Below are positions 24,908-34,230 of a stretch of 55,313 bases of DNA, one piece after another. Numbering within the stretch: position 1 is the first letter of the stretch; every line of letters starts with the position of its first letter. The stretch is taken from assembly GCA_903970255.1 (NCBI GenBank), contig CAJCHM010000028.1, positions 1 through 55,313 on the forward strand, in the 5' to 3' direction. Source of the stretch: Acidobacteriota bacterium (GTDB lineage Bacteria; Chlamydiota; Chlamydiia; Chlamydiales; Rhabdochlamydiaceae). A program made the position numbers and the translations under genes. A model generated the notes under the pieces. That model was not told the origin of the DNA and searched no databases. It saw only the letters and a list, made by a program, of their open reading frames with translations.

Positions 24908-26173
24908 CTAGGACTTAGGGGAATTCTCATCCAAAGGATGGGTGATGAGGCGCACACCCCGTTCGCCGCTGATCATTGTTGCGCCCCACTCGAGCATCAC
25001 CCCGAGGCGGTTGCGGAAACCGATCAGGAACATGATGTGGACAAAGGCCCAAAGCAGCCAGGCGATAAAGCCGGAGAATTGCAGCTTTCCAAACATGGCA
25101 ATCGCTTTGGCTTTGCCAATGGTTGCCATGCTTCCTTTGTCGAAGTAGGCAAACGGGGGCCGCATATCTTTGGAAAATCCCTTTTGGATCATTTTGGCGA
25201 CGTAACGCCCTTCTTGCATGGCAACAGGGGCAACGCCGGGTAGGGGTTTTTTTTCTTTGTCAAGACAATGGGAAGCATCGCCGATGACAAAAATTTCGGG
25301 ATGTCCAGGAGCGGTAAGGTCTGGATCTACCATAATGCGGCCTGCGCGATCCATGGGAACGTCGAGAGTTTTAAGCAGTGGAGACACTTGGTTGCCTGCT
25401 GCCCAAATGACATTTTTGGATTCGATGAATAGATCCTCAATCTGAACGCCTCGATCGTCGATATTTGTCACTTTTTTATTGGTTAAGACCTTGACTCCCA
25501 TTTTTTCTAAGATCGCCGTCGCTTTGCCGGCCAATTTTTCAGGATACATGGGAAGTAGGCGAGGCAGGGCCTCGATCAGATAGACCTTGGCTTTTTCAGG
25601 GTCAATTCTACGGAAGTTCCTAAACATCGTCTTATAGGCGATTTCTGCAATGGCACCTGCCATTTCGACGCCAGTGGGTCCGCCGCCGATGACGACGAAA
25701 TTTAAATATTTGGCAGCTTCTGAGATGCTATCGAGCCTTTCTGCTTTTTCAAATGAGATGAGGATTTGTTCTCTGATCTTAAGAGCGTCATTGATGGTTT
25801 TTAAGCCGGGGGCAAATTTTTCCCATTCATCTTTTCCGAAATAGGAATGGCGCGCTCCGATAGAGATGACCAGATAATCATAACCGATGATATCCCCATT
25901 TGCCATGGTGAGCTGCTTGGCTCCTTTGTCGATCTTAACAACTTCTCCCATGAGAACAGTGGTATTGTCTTGGTGTCGCAGCACCTCGCGCAAAGGAGTT
26001 GCGATATCTCCAGGAGATAGAGCTGCTGTTGCAACTTCGTAAAGCAGAGGTTGAAAAAGGTGGTGATTGGTTTTATCGATGAGTAGAACTTCGAGATTGG
26101 CTCCCTTAAGAGATTTAGCAACTGTAAGTCCGCCAAAACCTCCTCCAATAATCACAACTTTCGTGTAGGCCAT
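24908..26173 (-). CDS. ndh: Type II NADH:quinone oxidoreductase (NDH-2)
   Basis: 421 residues from the ATG at 26173. An upstream in-frame TTG at 26185 is rejected because AGGAGG, the ribosome binding site, lies between them. Two Rossmann motifs are clear: FAD-binding VVIIGGGFGGL at the N-terminus and NAD-binding VVIGGGPTGVE (about 160-170). IFVIGDAS is the second FAD motif. A hydrophobic C-terminal stretch (FIAWLLWAFVHIMFLIGF) is the membrane-anchoring region typical of NDH-2. It oxidises NADH and reduces quinone without pumping protons, complementing Na+-Nqr in environmental chlamydiae. Confidence 0.93.
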   Translation of the reverse strand: MAYTKVVIIGGGFGGLTVAKSLKGANLEVLLIDKTNHHLFQPLLYEVATAALSPGDIATPLREVLRHQDNTTVLMGEVVKIDKGAKQLTMANGDIIGYDYLVISIGARHSYFGKDEWEKFAPGLKTINDALKIREQILISFEKAERLDSISEAAKYLNFVVIGGGPTGVEMAGAIAEIAYKTMFRNFRRIDPEKAKVYLIEALPRLLPMYPEKLAGKATAILEKMGVKVLTNKKVTNIDDRGVQIEDLFIESKNVIWAAGNQVSPLLKTLDVPMDRAGRIMVDPDLTAPGHPEIFVIGDASHCLDKEKKPLPGVAPVAMQEGRYVAKMIQKGFSKDMRPPFAYFDKGSMATIGKAKAIAMFGKLQFSGFIAWLLWAFVHIMFLIGFRNRLGVMLEWGATMISGERGVRLITHPLDENSPKS

Positions 26174-26331
26174 AGCCCTCCTCAATTCCCTCTCTTAACT
26201 GAGATTTCTTCCAAACGGGAATTATTTGCAACTGAAATTCTCACAAAAAAAAGTGCGTTGAATCTCGTGAAATGGGTATGATATGCACCACAGCAATGAC
26301 CATGAATTCCCAAGTGCAATAGGCGACATCT

Positions 26332-27306
26332 ATGTACTCAGTCCAAGATTTATTCGATAGCTATGGGGGGCACCTCGGCCTTAAGTTGATCGCAGGAGGT
26401 CATGGGATGAAGCGCGCCATCAAGGTTCCCGAGGTACACAGGCCGGGCTTAAGTCTTTCTGGTTATTTGAAAAATTATGTGAGTCAGCGTATCCTGATTT
26501 TCGGAAATGTTGAAACGCTTTTTTTAAAAGATCTTAACAAAGAGATCCGCCTGCAAAGATTGCGAAACGTTCTCACACCTCACACCCCTGCTGTCATCGT
26601 CGCTGGCAAATATCGCCCCTCTAAGGAGCTGATTTCCCGCTGTGAAGAAGATGGTATTCCTCTTTTTAAAGCCAGCATGACAACAATGAACCTCTTGAGC
26701 AGAATGACTCTCTTGCTCAACGAGGAATTTTCTCCGACGATGACATGCCATGGCACACTGGTTGAGGCCTTTGGAGTTGGGGTGCTCATTCAGGGGGATT
26801 CATCTGTTGGGAAGAGCGAAGCTGCTCTGGGACTTATTGAAAGGGGACATCGTCTGATTTCAGATGATGTTGTCAAAATTCGTCTGCGCGAAGGGACCTA
26901 TTTAGAAGGGTCAGGACCTGAATTGACGCGCCACCTGATGGAGATTCGCGGGATTGGAATTATCAATGTTGCCCATCTTTATGGAGCTGTGTGTGTTCGG
27001 GACAATAAGACAGTGGATTTGATTGTGAAACTTGAAGAGTGGGATGATCGCCGTTTTTATGATCGGATTGGATTAGATGAGAAGTACTATGATATCCTCG
27101 GTATCAAAGTGCCTTATCATGTACTTCCTGTGAAGCAAGGTAGAGATGTTGTTTTATTAATTGAAACCATTATTCTCAATCATCGCCTTAAAGAAATGGG
27201 GTATAATTCTGCTAAAGAATTCAATACAAAATTAATGGAGACCATTTCTAAAAAACAAGAAGAAAAAAAGAGGGTTTGTGAAACTCACACGCAAAGTGCG
27301 CATTAA
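26332..27306 (+). CDS. hprK: HPr kinase/phosphorylase
   Basis: 324 residues. The N-terminal domain (1-130) has the HprK fold. The catalytic domain shows CHGTLVEAFGVGVLIQG, Walker A GDSSVGKS (155-162), the RGHRLISDDV segment with the catalytic Asp pair, and the family signature EIRGIGIINVAHLYG. It phosphorylates and dephosphorylates the regulatory Ser of HPr in response to metabolite levels. The next gene encodes HPr and overlaps it by 29 bases, so enzyme and substrate are made together. Confidence 0.95.
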   Translation: MYSVQDLFDSYGGHLGLKLIAGGHGMKRAIKVPEVHRPGLSLSGYLKNYVSQRILIFGNVETLFLKDLNKEIRLQRLRNVLTPHTPAVIVAGKYRPSKELISRCEEDGIPLFKASMTTMNLLSRMTLLLNEEFSPTMTCHGTLVEAFGVGVLIQGDSSVGKSEAALGLIERGHRLISDDVVKIRLREGTYLEGSGPELTRHLMEIRGIGIINVAHLYGAVCVRDNKTVDLIVKLEEWDDRRFYDRIGLDEKYYDILGIKVPYHVLPVKQGRDVVLLIETIILNHRLKEMGYNSAKEFNTKLMETISKKQEEKKRVCETHTQSAH

Positions 27307-27544
27307 AAATGCTCTTGGGTTGCATGCCAGGCCAGCGACAGTGATTGCCAGACTCCTTCAGGGCACTTCATCCTCTGTTGCGTTTACCTATCGCAATGAA
27401 ACCATCAACGCTAAAAGCATCATGAGTATTTTGATGCTAGCAGCAACAAAAAATTCCTACATCACAGTAGATATTGAAGGGGAAGATGCAATGGAGATCA
27501 TGGAAAGGATTGTCGATGCCTTTGAAAATCAGTTCGGGGAATAA
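27278..27544 (+). CDS. ptsH: Phosphocarrier protein HPr
   Basis: 88 residues from a GTG start preceded by GAGGG. The active-site His16 sits in GLHARPA, where EI places the phosphoryl group, and the regulatory Ser47 sits in NAKSIMSILML, the substrate of HprK. Length is standard. The gene overlaps hprK and is followed three bases later by ptsI. Confidence 0.96.
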   Translation: MKLTRKVRIKNALGLHARPATVIARLLQGTSSSVAFTYRNETINAKSIMSILMLAATKNSYITVDIEGEDAMEIMERIVDAFENQFGE

Positions 27545-27547
27545 TTC

Positions 27548-29305
27548 ATGAAAACCCCCGAAGAGATCGTGATCCGAGGTTTTCCTGTTAGCGATGGGAT
27601 TGCTATTGGAACCCCATTTTTTCTACATCCTGTTGAAGAAGAAATCCCCACTTTCCCCATTACGCTCAAAGAGGTCGATGATGAGATAGCAAGGTATCGC
27701 GGCGCACTTTTTTCCAGCCGCCAAGATCTACAGACCTTGCGTAAGAATTTAGCTGAAGAGGTTTCTGAGGATGCTGCAACGATCATTGAAACGCATATTC
27801 AAATGCTCGATGACCCTTTGATCACAGACCAAATGGAGGATAAGATCCGACAGACACTTCAAAATTCTGAATCGGTTCTTCATTCTGCGATTACAGATTA
27901 TGAAAAACGATTCTCTAATCAAACGAATGCGTTTTTTCAGGAGCGGTTGATCGATGTCATGGATCTTGCCAACCGTGTGCTGGGCCATCTATGTCCTTCT
28001 AAAGGGAACTCTTTGTTAAATGTCCCTTTTAATTCTATTGTCTTTGCAAAAGAGTTGATCCCTTCCCATACAGCAGCTGTAGAATCTGCTCGCGTAAGTG
28101 GTTTTGTGACATTCTACGGAGGCGGTAATTCTCATGCGGCCCTCATTGCGCGCGCCAAAGGAATTCCCTGTATCGCATCTGTCGATGTGGCATTCTTTCA
28201 AAACATCCCTTGCCGCTATGTGATCGTCGATGGAGGATCAGGGGAGCTCATCTTCAATCCCAGGCCAGAAACGCTAGATAAGTACAAGCAGAGGAAAACG
28301 CGCCTTAAGACCTCACTTCAAATTTTTCAGAAAGAACTTCAGTATGATTCTGAAACGACCGATGGGTGTTCGATCCAGGTTTTTGCAAATATTGGTAATC
28401 TTGCCGACATGGAAAATATTGAACAATTTGGGCCTGAAGGGATCGGACTTTTTCGCACAGAATACCTCTTTTTCGAAAGACGCCATTTGATTTCATCGGA
28501 AGAAGAGCAATACTTAGCTTACGTTCAATTGATTCAGATGGCCCGTGATATGCCCATTGTGATTCGCGTCTTTGATGTTGGAGGAGATAAAAATCCGGAG
28601 CTTTTTACAGAAGTGGAGCCAGAACCCAATCCCGTGCTCGGATGCCGCGGAATCCGCTTCCTATTGCGTTACCCAGAAATTTTCAAGATTCAGCTTCGGG
28701 CCCTCCTGCGCGCTGCAGTCCATGGAGACGTTCGCATCCTTCTGCCATTGATCTCAGACATCAGCGAGCTGCGTGCAGCTAAAGATATCATCGCCGAGAT
28801 TTCTCAATCTCTTGCATCTGCAGGGATTGCTTATAAATCAAGTATTCCTGTTGGGTGTATGATTGAAGTGCCCTCAGCTGTTCTCATTTGCGATGCCCTT
28901 GCCAAAGAGTGTGATTTCCTCTCTATTGGAACCAATGATTTGGTTCAGTATACTCTGGGTATCGACCGCAGCAATCCTATCATGAGCGATTTTTGTTATC
29001 CTGCGCATCCTAGCGTGTTGCGCATGATCAAGATGGTCAACACTGAGGCTAAACGGCATGGAAGAACCGTGACCATTTGTGGTGAAATTGCCTCAAATCC
29101 TCTCTTTGTCCCTCTGCTACTGGGACTTGGCGTCGATGAGCTCTCGTGCCCACCGCGGTTCATTCCCGCTGTCAAGAGGGCCATCCGCAGAATTAGTTTG
29201 CTCAGCTGCTGCGAATTAGCCGAGCGCGTATTACGGCTTAATTCCTCAAAGGAGGTCTCTCAAGCGCTTCTTGAGGCCTATAGCAGCTGGAGTTCTAACG
29301 ATTGA
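27548..29305 (+). CDS. ptsI: Phosphoenolpyruvate-protein phosphotransferase (EI)
   Basis: 585 residues. The N-terminal HPr-binding and phosphohistidine domain has the active His196 in GGGNSHAALIAR. The C-terminal PEP-binding TIM barrel shows GIGLFRTEYLF, RVFDVGGDKNPE, ILLPLISDI, IGTNDLVQYTLGIDR and the conserved Cys of TICGEIAS. It transfers phosphate from PEP to HPr. No EIIA, EIIB or EIIC gene is present in the window. From memory, ptsI and ptsH also neighbour ybaB and dnaX in Chlamydia, so this block is an ancestral one. Confidence 0.97.
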   Translation: MKTPEEIVIRGFPVSDGIAIGTPFFLHPVEEEIPTFPITLKEVDDEIARYRGALFSSRQDLQTLRKNLAEEVSEDAATIIETHIQMLDDPLITDQMEDKIRQTLQNSESVLHSAITDYEKRFSNQTNAFFQERLIDVMDLANRVLGHLCPSKGNSLLNVPFNSIVFAKELIPSHTAAVESARVSGFVTFYGGGNSHAALIARAKGIPCIASVDVAFFQNIPCRYVIVDGGSGELIFNPRPETLDKYKQRKTRLKTSLQIFQKELQYDSETTDGCSIQVFANIGNLADMENIEQFGPEGIGLFRTEYLFFERRHLISSEEEQYLAYVQLIQMARDMPIVIRVFDVGGDKNPELFTEVEPEPNPVLGCRGIRFLLRYPEIFKIQLRALLRAAVHGDVRILLPLISDISELRAAKDIIAEISQSLASAGIAYKSSIPVGCMIEVPSAVLICDALAKECDFLSIGTNDLVQYTLGIDRSNPIMSDFCYPAHPSVLRMIKMVNTEAKRHGRTVTICGEIASNPLFVPLLLGLGVDELSCPPRFIPAVKRAIRRISLLSCCELAERVLRLNSSKEVSQALLEAYSSWSSND

Positions 29306-29404
29306 CAAAACTTTGAAAACATACAGCTTTTACAATGAAAAGATATCATTTTACCACAGAGAAGAAATTCATATTCTAAAATTTACTCGCCATCTTGGAG
29401 TGGG

Positions 29405-29574
29405 ATATACCGGCGCTACTTCAAAAGTACCTGTAATTTTTGTTTTAACGCGACCATTTTTCCTTTCCCCAAACAGGGACATTATTCGAAGTAATAAGGC
29501 CCTGTTTGGGGAAAGGGAAAAGGGGGCCGTTAAAATAGAAATTACAGGCACGTTTGAAGTAGCGCCGGTATATA
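29405..29574. repeat. Palindromic repeat family A, copy 2
   Basis: 170-bp palindrome highly similar to copies at 24520 and 53728, placed between the convergent 3' ends of ptsI and ybaB. The hairpin could serve as a bidirectional terminator, though no clean T-run follows the stem. The frame that crosses it is an artefact. Confidence 0.9.
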
Positions 29575-29609
29575 CCGGTGCTACTTCAAATGAAGTGGCG
29601 CCGGTATAT
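29569..29609. repeat. Family A minimal element (arms only)
   Basis: A 41-bp hairpin made of just the two outer arms: TATATACCGGTGCTACTTCA and its complement, with almost no loop. It abuts copy 2 and shares its last bases, as expected from an internal deletion of a second copy. Confidence 0.8.
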
Positions 29610-29629
29610 CAGAGCAGAGATGCTGACTC

Positions 29630-29932
29630 TTAGAACCCAAATGGAAGGGATGGCATTCCGCCGCTACCCATCGGATCATCACCAAGCTTTGCATAGGCAT
29701 CATCGCAAGCAGCTATAATTAAATCTTGGAGGCCCTCCAGATCGCTTGTGTCCACACATTCAGGTTTGATCTTGATTTCAAGCAGTTGCTTATCTCCATT
29801 CATCACAACAGTGACAAGCCCATTGCCGCTGATCCCGGTGGCTTTTTTATTTTTCATTTCACTGCGCATCGTCTCAAGCTGCTGTTCCATCAGCTTGGCT
29901 TGTTTTTTCATCTTTGAATAACCGCTACCCAT
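29630..29932 (-). CDS. YbaB/EbfC-family nucleoid-associated protein
   Basis: 100 residues. The N-terminal coiled-coil helix (KMKKQAKLMEQQLETM) is followed by the YbaB beta-sheet core (VTVVMNGDKQLLEIKI), and the C-terminus is a Gly/Met/Pro-rich tail. Dimeric YbaB proteins bind DNA as nucleoid-associated factors. It overlaps the end of dnaX by eight bases, and dnaX-ybaB is a very common pairing in bacteria. Confidence 0.95.
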   Translation of the reverse strand: MGSGYSKMKKQAKLMEQQLETMRSEMKNKKATGISGNGLVTVVMNGDKQLLEIKIKPECVDTSDLEGLQDLIIAACDDAYAKLGDDPMGSGGMPSLPFGF

Positions 29933-31664
29933 TGGGTTGCTCCTTTTTTAAGATCCCTTCGAGCTCTACCATAGCAAACCGCGTTAGTGTGTCATAGCGG
30001 CTCTGCGGTACTGCAGTTTGCAACTTGGCCTCTTGCGTTTCTGTTATCTGGGAAATAGAGGGAGCCATTTCACAGACAAGAGTGGCAGGGGTGATGGGTT
30101 GGACAACAACTGTCTCGGTAGAGCATGCAGAGGATTGTGTTTGAATTTGTTCCTCGCTAGCTAGCGCTTGCCATTTGGATTTGGGAAATAGCAGTGAGGA
30201 TTGTCTGGAAGGAAGGGGCTGTTCTTCTACAACAGCTGTTTCTTGAATTTGCTGAGGCAACGATTCGATATTTTCCCGGATTTTTTTTATCAGCGCTTCT
30301 TCGAAGCTGCCCATCTCTTGAGGTATTTCTTCTGAAGGAAGAGTGGGCACAGCATCAAGAGATGTAGCCGGAATCTCTTCAATTTCTTCTTTAATAACGG
30401 GCATTTCTTGAGGCAAGGATTCTATTTTTTCTGGAGAAAAAGCAGGAGCAGCATCGATAGCCTTTTCTAGATGAGCCGGTGGGGATTGTTTTGGCGGGGA
30501 CTCTGAGCCTGGCAGTTTCTGCTCAAGTTCTTGCAACCGTTTTACAAGGGATGGGAGCGTCAGGCGGTATTTGGAGCGGATGATATGGAGCAGGATCATT
30601 TCTAGGCTGACTCTTTTGAACGGGGTTTTGCCGATTTGCTGCTGCCAGTGAATGAGAAAATCGAGAATGTAGAGGCACTGCTCCTGGGTATAGAGGGAAG
30701 TTGAAGAAGAGTACTGCTGTTGGAGCCGTGCAGTTGGAAAAACAACAGGGGCACCCAGTTTGAGCTTTAAGAGGGAACGGTAGTGCTCGATCAGGTTATC
30801 GATGAAGTAGGAGAGGTCCTTGCCGGATGTGAAAATAGTGTCAGCAAGTTCAAAAGCAAGGGTAAGGTTTTGTTCATCGAATGCTCTGTCGAGTGCAAAG
30901 AATGTAGAGCGCGGTAAGATTCCAAGTGTGGCTAGAACCTTGGGAGCAGTGATGGGTTGCTCGGCATAACAAATAATCTGATCAAAGAGTGATTCTGCAT
31001 CGCGGAGCGAGCCTTCTGCAACGTTTGCAACAATGGAGAGGACCTCCTCATCGCAAGGGATTTTTAGGTCTGCAGCAATCCAAGCGAGCTTTTTCTTGAG
31101 TGCCTCCAAAGGGATCCGATTGAGATCAAACCTTTGGCAGCGGCTGATGATGGTAGGCAAGACTTTGTGAGGTTCTGTAGTTGCGAAAAAAAATTTTACA
31201 TTGGCAGGAGGTTCTTCAAGCGTTTTGAGCAGGGCATTGAAGGCCTCTTTGGTGAGCATGTGCACTTCATCGATGATGTAGATCTTGTATTTACCAGCGG
31301 AAGGGGCATAACCGATTGTCTCGTTGATCTGGCGGATGTCGTCAATACCGCGGTTAGAGGCGCCATCGATCTCCATCACATCTAGCGATCTACCGGCGAC
31401 GATGTCCAGGCAAGAGGAGCAAGCATTACAAGGCTCAAATTCGCTTGTCAAGCTGCGGCAGTTGAGAGCTTTGGCAAAAACTCTAGCAAGCGTTGTTTTC
31501 CCTGTTCCTCTGCAACCACAAAAGAGGTAGGCATGAGCTAAGCGGTTAAAGTGGAGGGCATTTTTTAATGTGGTGACAATGGCTTCCTGACCTACAACGC
31601 TTGAAAATGTTTGCGGCCGGTATTTGCGCGCAATGACCTGGTAGGAGCTTTTAGTGGAATCCAC
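29925..31664 (-). CDS. dnaX: DNA polymerase III subunit gamma/tau
   Basis: 579 residues. The clamp-loader ATPase has Walker A GCRGTGKTTLARVFAKAL (about 49-66), zinc-binding Cys residues (CRSLTSEFEPCNACSSC, about 69-85), DEExx-type IIDEVHMLT (about 130) and the SRC motif IISRCQRF. Domain III follows to about 360. The C-terminal 200 residues are low-complexity, rich in Pro, Glu and Gln, like the tau linker, ending with a short conserved helix. It loads the sliding clamp in the replisome. No slippery A-run for a gamma frameshift was obvious. Confidence 0.95.
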   Translation of the reverse strand: MDSTKSSYQVIARKYRPQTFSSVVGQEAIVTTLKNALHFNRLAHAYLFCGCRGTGKTTLARVFAKALNCRSLTSEFEPCNACSSCLDIVAGRSLDVMEIDGASNRGIDDIRQINETIGYAPSAGKYKIYIIDEVHMLTKEAFNALLKTLEEPPANVKFFFATTEPHKVLPTIISRCQRFDLNRIPLEALKKKLAWIAADLKIPCDEEVLSIVANVAEGSLRDAESLFDQIICYAEQPITAPKVLATLGILPRSTFFALDRAFDEQNLTLAFELADTIFTSGKDLSYFIDNLIEHYRSLLKLKLGAPVVFPTARLQQQYSSSTSLYTQEQCLYILDFLIHWQQQIGKTPFKRVSLEMILLHIIRSKYRLTLPSLVKRLQELEQKLPGSESPPKQSPPAHLEKAIDAAPAFSPEKIESLPQEMPVIKEEIEEIPATSLDAVPTLPSEEIPQEMGSFEEALIKKIRENIESLPQQIQETAVVEEQPLPSRQSSLLFPKSKWQALASEEQIQTQSSACSTETVVVQPITPATLVCEMAPSISQITETQEAKLQTAVPQSRYDTLTRFAMVELEGILKKEQPNG

Positions 31665-31703
31665 GGTATCCTCATAGGTATTAGGGTCAGCTAAACTGGT
31701 TAC

Positions 31704-31864
31704 AACTGGAGTTTGGACAAAATTTGGCCTGCAGATGACGGCTGCGACTTCATCAGATCTAACTTCCTCCTCATCAATAGCTAGCGCTATTGACTTCGTG
31801 GGTCAGCTATATCTGATTTTGTCTCGCTCGTCCCTGCAGGCCAAATTTAGTGCAAACTCCAGTT
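31704..31864. repeat. Palindromic repeat family B, full copy
   Basis: 161 bp. The ends AACTGGAGTTTG and CAAACTCCAGTT are inverted repeats that continue about 31 bp (through AATTTGGCCTGCAG), with weaker pairing to a central palindrome AATAGCTAGCGCTATT. It lies just upstream of dnaX. The copy at 1-134 is nearly identical. The rest of the spacer to 32091 has no gene; it probably holds the promoter of the next gene. Confidence 0.88.
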
Positions 31865-32091
31865 ACAAATCCAGCCCGAAAATTAATTATATGCAGACAG
31901 GTCATAGAAAACAAATGCGATTTTTTGTTTGAACCGTTAGGATGAAGATGAGGGGCATGTATAAGGTCCGTTTCTAGGCCCTGAGCTGAATTTTTTTTTA
32001 GGTTTTATGTTTTTTGATTGGAATGCAATTGCCCTTTCAAGGCATTATTTTGGCGATTTTAGAGACATTGCATCAAATTTAGGGCAGATTC

Positions 32092-34230
32092 ATGCAAGAT
32101 CAGCACATTGACGATGGTCGATCAGTGCTTCAAAAAAAGCGTTGGCGCGAGTTACTCGGTGGTAATCAGATCGCTAAAAGAGTGATTCTGGCATTGAGTT
32201 TTCTTATTATTTTAACTTGTTTTCTCCATTTTCGCGAAGTGCGCATGGAGGTTCTGGAAATTGGAACAGCGGCTCCCCGTTACGTCATTTCCCAAGCAGA
32301 TTTTTCTTTTTTAGATGAAGAGGCTACACAAACTCTTAAACAGGAAGCTGTTCGAGATATCGGAGCGATCTTCAGGGTAGATGAAAATCAGGTGAGTGCC
32401 TTTCGCAGAGATTTTGAAAATTCTCTTATCGATCACCCGGGTTGGAGAAATGAGCTCCCAAGAACGACATTTGAAGAAATTTATTCTCTGTTAGAGAAGA
32501 TGGATGAGGCTCTTTTACAGAAACGGTTTGCCGATGAGCGTACCTTAAGTAATATGCGCGCTCATAAGATTCCAACTACTGATTTTTTTGCAGTACCGCA
32601 GGTCCTCCCTGCATCCGATTCTATTCTACTACCCCACTCTTTATGGGTTGAGGTGAAACAGCAGCTGGAAAAAGGGGGACAATTTCACTCGGAGACCATC
32701 GATTACATCATTAAGATTTTCTCACGTCATTCTTGGAAGCTGCAGCAAGATTTTACACTAGAGAGAAGCATCCGTCAAACAGTTCAAAGTGAAATTTCCG
32801 ATCGCTATACTCCTGTAGATGCCGGTTCTCAGATCATTAAAACAGGACAAAAAGTATCGTCGCGCCATCTTGCGATATTGCAGGCGATGAAAAATGCTCT
32901 GGCGATGTCTCGGAATCTTTTTGCCCCATTAAAGCTCTTAGGTAGTGCATTGATTGCTCTGAGCTTAATTGTCGCTTCTCTTCTTTATTTGTCCTATTTT
33001 CATCGGGAGCTGCTCGTATCTTTTCAAAAGATGCTGCTTTTATGCACGATCCTCGTTTTAACACTTGTACTTGCTAAGACGGCCGAATACTTGCTCCTTT
33101 ACCATAATACCAACCTCATCGAAGTTGCCCGATTTCCTCTTCTTATTCCGTTCGCCGCCCTTTTGATTTGTGTATTGATCGGACCTAAGATTGCAATGGT
33201 TGCCTCTTTTTTCCTTTTGACCGTTTTAGGATCTGCGCTGGCAGTAGATTACATCCCTTTTCTTTTACTCAATTTCTTTGGGGCTCTTACCACAATTCTC
33301 TTTGCGCGCAGATTGCACAAACGGAAGAAAGTGTTTGCTGTCTGTGGAAAAGTCTGGCTTAGCATCGTTCCGATGATGTTAGCGTTTAATTTAGCTGATA
33401 AGGGGGGCTTAAGTTTTAATTTTGGTGCGGACCTTGTGAGTGCCTTTGCGTTCTTGGCAATTACAGCCATTGTGTCTGTGGGGTTGCTACCGATTTTAGA
33501 GTCGCTCTTTCATGTCATGACAGACATGACCTTGATGGAGTATATGGATCCTGACCATGAGCTGTTGCGCCGATTGAGCCTAGAAGCGCCTGGCACTTAC
33601 CAGCACTGTCTTGTGGTTGGGAATATCTCTGAAGTTGCCGCTCGCGCCATCGGCGCCAATGGGCTTTTTTGCCGCGTTGCCACTCTTTATCACGACATTG
33701 GAAAACTCTTTAACCCCCACTATTTTACAGAAAACCAGCTGGGAGGGTTCAACATCCATCAGTTGCTAACCCCTGCAGAGTCCACCCATGTGATTATCGC
33801 CCACGTGCCGGAAGGGGAGGCCTTAGCCCGTAAACATCATTTGCCTCAGAGCTTCATTGATGTGATCCGCGAGCATCACGGGACGACCATGGTCTACTAT
33901 TTCTATTGCAAACAAGTGGAGCAAATGGGCGGGGATGTGACAAAGGTCAATGAAAGAATTTTCCGGTATCCAGGGCCCAAACCCCGTTCTAAAGAGTCGG
34001 CAATCATTATGATTGCAGATACTGTCGAAGCTGCTTCCCGCTCGATGGATGAGGTGACGGAAGAGGCCATTGCTGATATGGTCGATAAGCTAGTTGCTGA
34101 AAAAGCAGAAGATGGTCAGTTTGACGAGTGTCAGCTTACATTTGAGGAACTGGGGCGAGTCAAAAAAGCAATTGTCAAAGCATTGATGGTCACACGCCAT
34201 TTACGGATCAAGTATCCCGATCGCAGATAG
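32092..34230 (+). CDS. 7TM-HD family c-di-AMP phosphodiesterase (PgpH/YqfF type)
   Basis: 712 residues. One N-terminal membrane helix (about 27-43) precedes a 230-residue extracytoplasmic domain of the 7TMR-HDED type. Seven further membrane segments (about 285-480) lead to a cytosolic HD hydrolase domain: LEAPGTYQHCLVVGN, YHDIGKL (near 534), THVIIAHVPEG and REHHGTT. This order is that of PgpH, which cleaves the second messenger c-di-AMP to pApA. Chlamydiae make c-di-AMP, which host STING senses, so the protein would control that pool. Its 3' end overlaps the convergent SDR gene by 23 bases. Confidence 0.88.
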   Translation: MQDQHIDDGRSVLQKKRWRELLGGNQIAKRVILALSFLIILTCFLHFREVRMEVLEIGTAAPRYVISQADFSFLDEEATQTLKQEAVRDIGAIFRVDENQVSAFRRDFENSLIDHPGWRNELPRTTFEEIYSLLEKMDEALLQKRFADERTLSNMRAHKIPTTDFFAVPQVLPASDSILLPHSLWVEVKQQLEKGGQFHSETIDYIIKIFSRHSWKLQQDFTLERSIRQTVQSEISDRYTPVDAGSQIIKTGQKVSSRHLAILQAMKNALAMSRNLFAPLKLLGSALIALSLIVASLLYLSYFHRELLVSFQKMLLLCTILVLTLVLAKTAEYLLLYHNTNLIEVARFPLLIPFAALLICVLIGPKIAMVASFFLLTVLGSALAVDYIPFLLLNFFGALTTILFARRLHKRKKVFAVCGKVWLSIVPMMLAFNLADKGGLSFNFGADLVSAFAFLAITAIVSVGLLPILESLFHVMTDMTLMEYMDPDHELLRRLSLEAPGTYQHCLVVGNISEVAARAIGANGLFCRVATLYHDIGKLFNPHYFTENQLGGFNIHQLLTPAESTHVIIAHVPEGEALARKHHLPQSFIDVIREHHGTTMVYYFYCKQVEQMGGDVTKVNERIFRYPGPKPRSKESAIIMIADTVEAASRSMDEVTEEAIADMVDKLVAEKAEDGQFDECQLTFEELGRVKKAIVKALMVTRHLRIKYPDRR

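Noticed and set aside
29271-29633. 120-codon plus-strand frame after ptsI
   Set aside because: It runs through the family A palindrome and the arms-only hairpin; its peptide contains the same segment forwards and in complement, with no ribosome binding site.
29925-31664. Programmed frameshift in dnaX giving gamma
   Set aside because: No A-rich slippery heptamer followed by a stem was seen near the end of domain III.
31735-31932. 65-codon frame in palindrome B
   Set aside because: It is a translation of the repeat and has no ribosome binding site.
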